In this document: one piece after another, positions 7,418-14,350 of the stretch | Position numbering within the stretch: the stretch's first letter is position 1 | Layout: every line of letters starts with the position of its first letter | Source: Halanaerobium sp. MA284_MarDTE_T2 | GTDB lineage: Bacteria; Bacillota; Halanaerobiia; Halanaerobiales; Halanaerobiaceae | Length of the DNA stretch: 47,372 nt | Reading direction: 5' to 3' | Assembly (NCBI RefSeq): GCF_003337245.1 | Contig: NZ_QPJE01000010.1 | Coordinates: forward strand, 25,872 to 73,243 | The notes under the pieces: generated by a model | Told to the model about the DNA's origin: nothing | Databases searched by the model: none | The model's input: the letters and a program-made list of their open reading frames with translations, nothing else | Position numbers and translations under genes: made by a program

Positions 7418-8659
7418 TTATTTTTTATATAACATATCAATCTTTTGTTCTATCGATTTATTTTTTTGGGTGCTAATTTTTTGAACTAACTTTTCTAATT
7501 CTAATAGTGGATTCATTTTATGATAAAAAATTTTTTTAGATCCTTTTTCCCATTTATGTTTATCAAATAATAACTTATCTTCATTTGCTAATGATTCTTT
7601 TGATAAAGTTTGTGCTGCTCTATTCATAAAACACTTATCCCAATTATTTCTATTGTATTTTTTATATTCAGAAATTCCCTCAGTATAATATTCCATTATA
7701 TTTTCAGGTTTGTCAAAATAATCTATTGGATATTTTTTATAAGGATCATATGTATATTGTATTAAAATTTCTCTACCAAGCCTTTCTTGAATCAACTTTT
7801 TATTAGATAGATTTAAGATAACTATTGAATAACATATTATTCTAAATTCTCTTACCAAAAATTTTTCTTTTTTAAATAAATTTTCATTTTTAAAAGAATA
7901 TTTTATGTCAATATTTATGAATTTTCCAAAAAGAAAACCTAAAAAAGAATTAATTTTAGTTTGTTTTCTTATTTTGGGTACTGTTTCGAATCCAAATTGT
8001 TTCCAAAGCCAATCAAAATATATATAAAAATCTGGTAAATATGATAACTGATTAAATCTATTAAAAAATTCATCTCTATTTCCGGATTTAGTATGAAATC
8101 GTCTCTCAAGAGCACTAGTAGAATTAAGTTCAAACTCCCTTATACTTAAATTTTCTAGAGATTCTTTTTCTTCTAAAGTGAATGTCTCCATTAATAATTT
8201 TTTATTTTTCTTAAATAAATCAGCTAAAATTTTTATTGATAGTATTTTAATATAATCAAACCAATAATTTTCAACATATTTTACCTTTTCCCAATCAAAT
8301 TTTTTCTTAAAATTTTTTGTACAAATGTTGAATTCCTTTTTTATCCTATCAATATTTATTTCTATATTATAGTCGTTTTTTAAATAATTAGTTAAATTAT
8401 GTTTAATACAATAATTAAGAATATTGAAAATTAAATATTGAATTGAATCAGACTGGTGCATTATTGCAAAAGAAGGTGGAACAAAACTTTTATATTGTTT
8501 AATATTAATCAAACAAGATCGATAAATATCATTGTAAAATCCCTTCAAAACAATGTTGCTTTTTACTGAACATTTAGGGCAATCAATATTTTCTTCATAA
8601 GGTATATAAAAAGACCCACAATTTTCACAAAAGTATTCTGTTTCTAGATGTAAAGTCAA
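7418..8659 (-). CDS. Unknown protein with N-terminal zinc ribbon
   Basis: 413 residues if translation begins at TTG 8659, which has a GGGAGGG Shine-Dalgarno 5-6 nt upstream (8665-8671); the ATG at 8686 has no such site. Residues 11-30 form a CxxC-x12-CxxC zinc ribbon (CENC and CPKC). The rest is helical, Lys/Phe/Tyr-rich and has no catalytic motif I recognise. No membrane segment is evident. It is a single-gene cassette next to HEPN and HD proteins, so a defence role is possible by association only. The length and the ribbon at the N-terminus could mean nucleic-acid binding. Confidence 0.6.
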   Translation of the reverse strand: MTLHLETEYFCENCGSFYIPYEENIDCPKCSVKSNIVLKGFYNDIYRSCLINIKQYKSFVPPSFAIMHQSDSIQYLIFNILNYCIKHNLTNYLKNDYNIEINIDRIKKEFNICTKNFKKKFDWEKVKYVENYWFDYIKILSIKILADLFKKNKKLLMETFTLEEKESLENLSIREFELNSTSALERRFHTKSGNRDEFFNRFNQLSYLPDFYIYFDWLWKQFGFETVPKIRKQTKINSFLGFLFGKFINIDIKYSFKNENLFKKEKFLVREFRIICYSIVILNLSNKKLIQERLGREILIQYTYDPYKKYPIDYFDKPENIMEYYTEGISEYKKYNRNNWDKCFMNRAAQTLSKESLANEDKLLFDKHKWEKGSKKIFYHKMNPLLELEKLVQKISTQKNKSIEQKIDMLYKK

Positions 8660-8738
8660 TTTTTTCCCTCCCATAAAAAAATACATTACGTCAAATCTAA
8701 TAGTTTTTTAAAAGTATTAATATATTAAAAGCTATTTC

Positions 8739-8870
8739 GTATAACGTCCCTGGGATTTGCGCTCGTGACTGGTTCCGCAGGAACTGGCGTAAAGCTTGCG
8801 TTTTCATATCTTTGATTGGTTAATCTGCAAGCTTTATGACAGAAGGCATGACGCCAATCCCATGTTAGCC
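8739..8870. repeat. attC-like repeat 8 (type I)
   Basis: 132 nt between GTATAAC (8739-8745) and GTTAGCC (8864-8870). It carries the GTCCC spacer of type II but the TGGGATTTGCGC stem of type I, with right arm ACGCCAATCCCATG. The inner stem is AAGCTTGC/GCAAGCTT. Confidence 0.8.
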
Positions 8871-8927
8871 GAAGTTGTCAAGATGCAGTAGAAATAACAT
8901 ACAAAAATTTTATAATATCAAAATCAT

Positions 8928-10541
8928 TTATAATTTGATATTATTATATTCTAATAATACATTTCCATAATCAATTATTGGCTTACTATTTTTATTTAAT
9001 AAAGTTTGCATTATAGAAAATGAATTTAAAATATATTCTTTACCTTCTTCTGCATTTTTTAAAAGAATATTAGCTTGTTTATTAGAGTAATCACCTTCAG
9101 GTAAAATGACTCCATTTGACTTATAATTAATTACTTTTTTATTGTTTTTATTCTTTTTATCAAGGATAATGATTTTTAATTCAATTTCTTCTGGCAAATC
9201 ATGATCAATATATGCACAAGTCACGAATTCTAATGTATTTAGTGAAGCTAATAATTCAATTTCATTATTATTTATCATTTTTTGTAATATTTTTGCTCTA
9301 TAATCACCGTGCTTTTTATCTAATATATATAATTCTTCTAAAGCTTCTGTTTTTTTGTTTAATTTAATATATCCCCAAGCTAATTTTATTCTTGTCGAAA
9401 TATCATCAGAATTATCTAAAAGATAAAGTTTTAAATCTGTTATTGTTTTATGGGTTAGTAATTTCTCTTGAGAAAAATTACTAATATATTCAAATTCACA
9501 ATTTATTGAATTAATGTCATTTTCATTTAAATCTAAACGATATAAATATGAAGGGTCATCACTTGGTGAATAAGCCGGATTTTGTACTTTATTTTTTAAA
9601 GTTGGTCCTTCAAATTTTTCACATTCTTTTTTAAACTTCTTTAGAACTTCTTTATCTGGAAAAGGAAGTAGTTCATTAAATTGAGTGCTTCTTTGTATTT
9701 CATTATCAAATTTCGGTAAATTTCTGTCTTCTAAAACAGAATTAAAACGTTTAAGTTCAATCTTGATTTTATCTTGAACTATTGTATAAAGATAAACCGC
9801 AAAAGAAGAAAATTTTTCTGGAAATTCATATACTATCTCAATTTTTGGTCCGTTAATTCCAATATACTTCACATATAAATGTTTGAAATGATGCATATAA
9901 GAATAAGAACTAGGATTAAAAGTTGAAAATTTTCGTTCATCAGTTCTAATCATTGATATATCTAATTCATCACATATCAATAATAGTCCTAACAATAAAT
10001 CACCTTTAATTTTTTTATTATTTACAATTAGTGGGTTTTGTTTTATTTTATTATAAACATCTTTGTAATTAGTAGAAGAATGACCAGAACATAAAGTCGA
10101 TATAGCTTGTATATATCCTCTGTTTAAAGAATCAAGTCCTAATGAATATGACATTGATTTATCATCTGGAACTGGAAATTTTCTTTTTAATATTAATTCT
10201 TCTGTTTTTAATGCATGTTTCTTTCTAATTTTTTCATATTCATTATCCGTAAGATCTTCTATGCTAATTTCATCTACATTTAAATATTGCATTCCAATAT
10301 CATGTAAATAAGCACTAGCTAAAAATATAAAAATTTCATCCTCATTTAAACTAAAATTATTATGCTTTGACAAATAAGAGATGATTTGATTTGCATTAGA
10401 TATGATTTGCTCAGAATGTGATAACCCATGGTCTGTAAACCAAGGCAATAATGGATTTGACCATATTTTTTTAACTTTTCTTTCTATCTCGTTAATTTCA
10501 TCTAAACAGCTATCATTTAATTGTTCTTTTAAGAATCCCAT
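8928..10541 (-). CDS. HD-domain phosphohydrolase-like protein (HD-CE type) with helical C-terminus
   Basis: 537 residues. The N-terminal HD domain shows ordered metal ligands: DHGLSHSEQ (H42), LASAYLHDIGMQ (H80-D81), CSGHSS (H154) and LLLICDELDISMIR (D191). The phrase DHGxxHxxx...LHDIGM...ADELDI resembles the HD domains joined to conflict-system proteins (HD-CE) rather than Cas3 or RelA. The C-terminal half is helical, perhaps TPR-like around residues 370-440 (ISTRIKLAWGYIKLNKKTEALEELYIL). Inferred: a nucleotide- or nucleic-acid-cleaving effector. Start supported by position and AAGGGAAGTG upstream. Single-gene cassette. Confidence 0.7.
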   Translation of the reverse strand: MGFLKEQLNDSCLDEINEIERKVKKIWSNPLLPWFTDHGLSHSEQIISNANQIISYLSKHNNFSLNEDEIFIFLASAYLHDIGMQYLNVDEISIEDLTDNEYEKIRKKHALKTEELILKRKFPVPDDKSMSYSLGLDSLNRGYIQAISTLCSGHSSTNYKDVYNKIKQNPLIVNNKKIKGDLLLGLLLICDELDISMIRTDERKFSTFNPSSYSYMHHFKHLYVKYIGINGPKIEIVYEFPEKFSSFAVYLYTIVQDKIKIELKRFNSVLEDRNLPKFDNEIQRSTQFNELLPFPDKEVLKKFKKECEKFEGPTLKNKVQNPAYSPSDDPSYLYRLDLNENDINSINCEFEYISNFSQEKLLTHKTITDLKLYLLDNSDDISTRIKLAWGYIKLNKKTEALEELYILDKKHGDYRAKILQKMINNNEIELLASLNTLEFVTCAYIDHDLPEEIELKIIILDKKNKNNKKVINYKSNGVILPEGDYSNKQANILLKNAEEGKEYILNSFSIMQTLLNKNSKPIIDYGNVLLEYNNIKL

Positions 10542-10606
10542 TTTTATAACACTTCCCTTATTCTAAGTTTAAAATATCCTTATAATTATTTTTACATGAC
10601 AATTTC

Positions 10607-10778
10607 GGCTAACGTCCCGAGTGTTCCCGACGTGCCTGTGCCCCTCGGCCTGTTACGATGTTTGCTTAAAATTTGCTTCCGGTTTGTTTCATCAGTAACT
10701 TTTGCAAACATCGTAACAGAAGGCATGTCCCGACAGGGCTGGCTGGTTTTTAGCCAAAGCTGGAACACTCTGTTATGT
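10607..10778. repeat. attC-like repeat 9 (type II, long)
   Basis: 172 nt between GGCTAAC (10607-10613) and GTTATGT (10772-10778). GAGTGTTCCCGACGTG faces the right-hand GGAACACTC. Nested CTGTTACGATGTTTGC faces GCAAACATCGTAACAG, a near-perfect long stem. Closest relative is repeat 2. Confidence 0.8.
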
Positions 10779-10791
10779 GACGTTGGGTCCT

Positions 10792-11772
10792 CTAATTATT
10801 ATCAATTAATTCTTTTACAAAATCTATATATTCATCACGGATTTTATAATTATCTTTCTCCCATGAATGATTTGGATAATCATAAGAGATAATTTGCCTT
10901 AGAAAATCATTTTTTTCCATTCCAATTTGATTTGAAATTAATGATACAAAATATCCTTTATTTTTTTCTGCATTTGGTTCATTATAATCTAAAAATGCTT
11001 GCTTTAATTCCTCTCTAGTAACCGTGCCTTTTTTTAGACATTCAGGTAAAAGGACATTTTTAATTCTTCGAGGTGTCTTTAGATCTTTTTTAAAATAATT
11101 TATTAATAATTCTTTTAATTCATCTTTATCGTAATTACCGGGTTCATCTGACATTGGAATAGTAAATTTTTTCTTTGTTCTTTGTTTCTCTACTTCTTCT
11201 GGTATAGTTGTGGTTTTACTTAATAATTCTGCTCCAGATTGAGTTTTTACATAGTGAAGAATTACCGCATTTATACTAACACTAAAATTATCTGAAAGCC
11301 ACTCAATCATTCTATTTAAAGAATCTTCTATTTTAAAGCCGACAAGAAGAATCCTTTGAGTTTGGTTTATATTTAAATTTTCTAAAGTGATCTCTTCAAA
11401 AGTATCAGATAAAAAATCTTCCAAGTTCTTACCTATTTCTTCACTGAGCTGGTCTATATCCCATTCAGCAACTGCAGCCGCATAATCTATTGCTTGCGCT
11501 AATGCCTCTCTAGGAAGTTTATCTCTTTTAATTTCTATTATAACTGTATTACCGTTTTTATCTATGCCAAGTAAATCAAGAGGTCCAGAACGAGTATTAA
11601 TTTGTCTTCCTATTATAGCAATTCCTTCACCAAGAATCTCGGAATTTGATAATATCCATTCTTCTAAGTCATATGACTCAGTACGCCCTTCGTCAGCTAA
11701 ATTAGTATTAATTTCTTCCAGTTTTCCATTTATTATTTCCCAAGATGTAATTTTAGTAGCGATATAAGTCAC
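10792..11772 (-). CDS. PD-(D/E)XK nuclease family protein (NucS/DUF91-like)
   Basis: About 326 residues from GTG 11772. The nuclease core is SGPLDLLGIDKNGNTVIIEIKRDKLPREALAQAIDYA: catalytic Asp (D66), E80-x-K82 and the downstream Q93/Y pair, a full PD-(D/E)XK signature of the DUF91/NucS-like group that cuts or binds branched or mismatched DNA. A C-terminal region of about 130 residues is unassigned. The start is problematic: the strongest SD, GGAGGTGA (11769-11776), points 8 nt downstream at an ATC codon (11763-11761), while GTG 11772 and TTG 11778 overlap it. The frame extending to 11871 runs into repeat 10 and is rejected. Sole gene of its cassette. Confidence 0.75.
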   Translation of the reverse strand: MTYIATKITSWEIINGKLEEINTNLADEGRTESYDLEEWILSNSEILGEGIAIIGRQINTRSGPLDLLGIDKNGNTVIIEIKRDKLPREALAQAIDYAAAVAEWDIDQLSEEIGKNLEDFLSDTFEEITLENLNINQTQRILLVGFKIEDSLNRMIEWLSDNFSVSINAVILHYVKTQSGAELLSKTTTIPEEVEKQRTKKKFTIPMSDEPGNYDKDELKELLINYFKKDLKTPRRIKNVLLPECLKKGTVTREELKQAFLDYNEPNAEKNKGYFVSLISNQIGMEKNDFLRQIISYDYPNHSWEKDNYKIRDEYIDFVKELIDNN

Positions 11773-11802
11773 CTCCAAGAATTTTATATTTGGCCCAATG
11801 TC

Positions 11803-11934
11803 ACATAACGTTACTGGGATTTGCGCTCGTGACTGTTTCCGCAGGAACTGGCGTAAAGCTTGCTTTTCCATATCCGTGATTGGTTAGCCTGCAAGCTTTA
11901 TGACAGAAGGCATGACGCCAATCCCATGTTATAT
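11803..11934. repeat. attC-like repeat 10 (type I), nearest the recombinase
   Basis: 132 nt between ACATAAC (11803-11809) and GTTATAT (11928-11934). TACTGGGATTTGCG pairs with CGCCAATCCCA; the inner stem is AAGCTTGC/GCAAGCTT. It is the last full repeat before the array end, and its right core matches the half-site at 12946-12952. Confidence 0.8.
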
Positions 11935-12035
11935 GATGGAGTAGGCTGTTTTATTAATTATTTGTTATTGAGCAAAGTAATTTTGGCATATTTTCCTATA
12001 TAATAAAAGTTTATCTTTTTTAAAATAAATTAAGA

Positions 12036-12869
12036 TTAAGTATATTTCTTATCAGTTATATGAATTGAAACACTATTATTTTTTTCTCTTATTCCTACAT
12101 CTAATCCGTTTTCTGTTTCACCTAAATACTTATAAGTATTTGATTTTAAACTTATTTTATCATTATCCCAATTAACAAATATTAAATTATCTATATAATG
12201 TTTTATTTTATTTATGGTATAATCATTGTCAAATAATTGAATCCTAACATTAGCTAAACTAAAATCTACAAAATCAATGTCCAATTCTCCAATTTGTGAT
12301 TTACTTTCATTGAATTTAAAATATTTATTAGAAAAATTATCATACTTTTTTTCAAATGATTTATTACTAATTTTATTTAACATTTTTATTTCATCAGTTT
12401 CGGTAATATCTTTAAAACTGTTTCTTGGTAAATATGAAAATAAATCGTTCATTGAATTAATATTTTTAAATTCATTTATGAAAACATCAAGTATTTTATT
12501 AATAGTAATATTGTCATTTTTATTTTTTCTTAATTCACTTTTAAAATTTTTTGTTAAAGCATCTATATCGGTTGAATCAAATTTATTAACACTTTTTGTT
12601 TTATTCGAACTATATCCTAGCTTTTTAAAAATGAAATATACTATAGCATTTGCAAGAAAATGCCAAATAAATAATAAAAAGAATACAAACAATAGTAAAA
12701 AAGTTATACTAATAAAGTTAATCAAAATACCTGTTAAAATAAATTCGATCCAGAAAAGAACTTTTAATATACCACTTTTTTTCAAACTGCCATGTCCAAT
12801 ATTAATAATTCTACGAACTAAATCTACTATTAAAACTAAAAAAATAATAATTTCTGGTACAAAATTCAT
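12036..12869 (-). CDS. Membrane-anchored protein of unknown function
   Basis: 277 residues, starting at the ATG after a GGGAGG site. The first about 95 residues hold three to four hydrophobic stretches (EIIIFLVLIVDLV; VLFWIEFILTGILINFISITFLLLFVFFLLFIWHFLANAIVYFIF), followed by a soluble Asn/Lys-rich domain with predicted alternating helices and strands. No family recognised. As the first cassette in the presumed reading direction (closest to the recombinase), it would receive any read-through transcript from the yjfB/recombinase side first. Codon use and AT content are like the other cassettes and lower in GC than the repeats. Confidence 0.6.
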   Translation of the reverse strand: MNFVPEIIIFLVLIVDLVRRIINIGHGSLKKSGILKVLFWIEFILTGILINFISITFLLLFVFFLLFIWHFLANAIVYFIFKKLGYSSNKTKSVNKFDSTDIDALTKNFKSELRKNKNDNITINKILDVFINEFKNINSMNDLFSYLPRNSFKDITETDEIKMLNKISNKSFEKKYDNFSNKYFKFNESKSQIGELDIDFVDFSLANVRIQLFDNDYTINKIKHYIDNLIFVNWDNDKISLKSNTYKYLGETENGLDVGIREKNNSVSIHITDKKYT

Positions 12870-12933
12870 TTTTACCTCCCTATAGATTTGTATTAATAAA
12901 ATATTTTATATTTTAAATAATAACCATAAATTA

Positions 12934-12952
12934 GCCTACTCTTTCATATAAC
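12934..12952. repeat. Terminal half-site of the array
   Basis: The sequence GCCTACTCTTTCATATAAC is the right arm of the last cassette and is complementary to its left arm at 11928-11946, except at positions 10 and 11. It ends in the ATATAAC core (12946-12952), but no palindromic repeat follows. On the minus strand it reads GTTATAT, so this is the expected attI x attC junction (G then TT) at the recombinase-proximal end. Confidence 0.7.
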
Positions 12953-13017
12953 TCTTTTCTTTACGTATAAAAATTCATAAATATATTTACTCTTTAAATC
13001 TTCACGACTGTTATTTC
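12946..13017. other. Candidate attI-like recombination region
   Basis: Between the half-site core ATATAAC and the recombinase stop lie 80 bp without a gene. A second core-like GTTAT occurs at 13010-13014 in the context ACTGTTAT, facing the first core 65 nt away. An integron attI has a recombinase-bound core at the insertion point, so this is the natural candidate. There is no palindrome like that of the repeats. Position is the only evidence. Confidence 0.35.
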
Positions 13018-13032
13018 ATTAAGATATCCATT

Positions 13033-13869
13033 CTATAAATTATCAAAAGGATTGGTGATTTCAATAAAATTCTTATTACTTACATGAGTATAAATTTCAG
13101 TTGTAGTAGAACTTTTATGACCCAGCAGGTTCTGTATATATCTCAAATCAACTCCCTGTTCCAGCAGATGGGTAGCAAAAGAATGTCTCAAAGAATGAAT
13201 ACCAACATCTTTATTTATTCCTGCTTTTTTACAGGCTCTCTTAAAAACTTTCTGTGCACTTCTTTTTGATAAATGCCTATCCTTATTCTGACCTGGGAAA
13301 AGCCATTTTTTATCATATTTATGTACCTGAAAAGCTTTTAGATAAAATTTCAACTTTACTAAAACGTTTTGAGATAATAATGTATACCTATCCTTATATC
13401 CCTTTGCAGAGCGGATATAAATCAGCATTCTATCTGTATCAATATCAGATATTTTTAATCTCACAACTTCACTTACTCTCAAACCCCCCGAATAGGTTAA
13501 AATTAAAATAAGCTGATGTTTTAAATTACCAACAGATGCAATAATCTCTTTAATCTCTTTTTTATTCAATACCTTGGGCAGCTTCTTTTTCTTTTTGGGT
13601 CGAAATAATTTTTTATTAATTCCATCCAGTTCTAAAATTAAATTATTGAACATTTTAAAAGCACTGATAAACTGGTTGGCAAAAGAATGAGTATTCTCTT
13701 TTTCTTCTATGAGGTATAAAATATAATCATTAAGATCATCCATTTTTATAGAAAATAAATTTTTCTGAATATAAATTATAAATCTTCTATTATGATTAAT
13801 ATAAGCTTTGATAGTACTTCTGGTATAACCTTTCAATTTTAGCTTTTTTTCAAATAAAAAAGGCAACAA
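13033..13869 (-). CDS. Tyrosine recombinase, IntI/Xer-like, adjacent to the cassette array
   Basis: 278 residues with the complete tyrosine-recombinase set: R131 (SGGLRVSEV), K156 (SAKGYKDR), H225-x2-R228 (IHSLRHSFATHLLEQG), H251 (LLGHKSSTTT) and nucleophile Y260 (EIYTHVS). The N-terminal SAM-like core-binding domain spans about residues 1-85. The C-terminus TNPFDNL resembles the SPLDxL end of integron integrases. The region between K156 and H225 is short and lacks the extra helix (I2 insertion) that defines IntI, so it is Xer-like in that respect. It is oriented toward the array, the reverse of the class 1 layout. The TTG start lies inside the yjfB terminator with no clear RBS, so the true start is uncertain; TTG 13836 is another option. 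Confidence 0.85.
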   Translation of the reverse strand: MLPFLFEKKLKLKGYTRSTIKAYINHNRRFIIYIQKNLFSIKMDDLNDYILYLIEEKENTHSFANQFISAFKMFNNLILELDGINKKLFRPKKKKKLPKVLNKKEIKEIIASVGNLKHQLILILTYSGGLRVSEVVRLKISDIDTDRMLIYIRSAKGYKDRYTLLSQNVLVKLKFYLKAFQVHKYDKKWLFPGQNKDRHLSKRSAQKVFKRACKKAGINKDVGIHSLRHSFATHLLEQGVDLRYIQNLLGHKSSTTTEIYTHVSNKNFIEITNPFDNL

Positions 13870-13892
13870 CTTAAATAAAAAAGTTATTGCCC
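13856..13892 (-). terminator. Terminator of the yjfB-like gene, overlapping the recombinase start
   Basis: Minus-strand stem GGCAATAACTT (13892-13882), eight-nt loop, AAGTTGTTGCC (13872-13862), then TTTTTTATTTG. One wobble pair in eleven. It lies 10 nt after the yjfB stop. The TTG codons proposed as the recombinase start are inside its descending arm. Confidence 0.7.
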
Positions 13893-13901
13893 ATAGTTCA
13901 A

Positions 13902-14096
13902 CTAAACGCGCACATTTATATATTGTCCGCGGTTAATACCAGCTGCCTGTTGAACAGCCTCTGTGTTTTCTTCCATTCCTTCTAACAGTTTGCTTACTAC
14001 TGCTGCATCCTGACCCATTGCTTTCTGCATTGACATCATGCTCAATGCCTGCTGTACACTTGCAATCTGATCCTGCATAGCAGAATTGACATTCAT
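13902..14096 (-). CDS. YjfB-like putative motility protein
   Basis: 64 residues, small and helical: MNVNSAMQDQIASVQQALSM, then KAMGQDAAVVSKLLEGME, matching the short YjfB family found in flagellated Firmicutes and often under sigma-D control. An AAGGAG site lies just upstream of the ATG. It is the last gene of the flagellar island and is followed by its own terminator, then the recombinase and the cassette array. The biochemical role is unknown. The 254-bp gap to the chemoreceptor (14097-14350) has a TATAAT-like element but no convincing -35. Confidence 0.75.
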   Translation of the reverse strand: MNVNSAMQDQIASVQQALSMMSMQKAMGQDAAVVSKLLEGMEENTEAVQQAAGINRGQYINVRV

Positions 14097-14350
14097 TTGC
14101 TCAACTCCTTTTTTTACAATTATAATTTATTATAGCGTGAACCTCTTCTCCTAAATCACATATTTAGATGGAGTTTTCTTGGCTGATTTAGATATAGAAA
14201 ACCACTGTTTAAAAAACCTTTACTGACAATTTCATCAGCTCTTATTATTATTGTCGTTTAAATAGCTATTTTATTAAACACCTTCAGCTTTGATTTAAGA
14301 CAATAAAATTAAGAATAATCAAACTTAAACCTATTTACAAGTTTATACAA

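Larger units (their letters stand above)
1..12952 (-). mobile_element. Integron-like gene-cassette array (ten cassettes, nine complete attC-like repeats)
   Basis: Seen: GC-richer imperfect palindromes recur at 1-92 (cut by the window edge), 869-1042, 2611-2740, 3531-3689, 4485-4621, 5700-5831, 7274-7378, 8739-8870, 10607-10778 and 11803-11934. Between neighbours lies exactly one AT-rich gene or gene pair, and a final half-site sits at 12934-12952. Every repeat begins xxxTAACGT on the plus strand and ends TGTTAxxx, and each cassette's two ends are complementary to each other. Known: integron cassettes carry attC sites with RYYYAAC/GTTRRRY cores and are cut between G and TT. Inferred: the array is read leftward from the recombinase, since eight of ten cassettes have minus-strand genes; the two plus-strand cassettes are toxin-antitoxin modules with their own promoters. 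The array continues past the left edge. Confidence 0.8.

Noticed and set aside
10596-10892. Plus-strand frame in repeat 9
   Set aside because: Antisense to the nuclease gene's end and drawn from the palindrome.
1-12952. CRISPR array
   Set aside because: Repeats are 105-174 nt and kilobases apart with genes between; no short spacer pattern or cas genes.
1-12952. Composite IS or transposon array
   Set aside because: No transposase in the array and no target duplications; arms are cassette-specific, not constant terminal repeats.
13033-13869. Ordinary housekeeping XerC/XerD or prophage integrase
   Set aside because: Not fully excluded, but position next to the array end, absence of phage genes, and the IntI-like C-terminus make an array-related role more likely.
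14097-14350. Riboswitch (for example c-di-GMP) before yjfB
   Set aside because: Some stems near ATCTAAATCAG, but the conserved riboswitch cores are missing.
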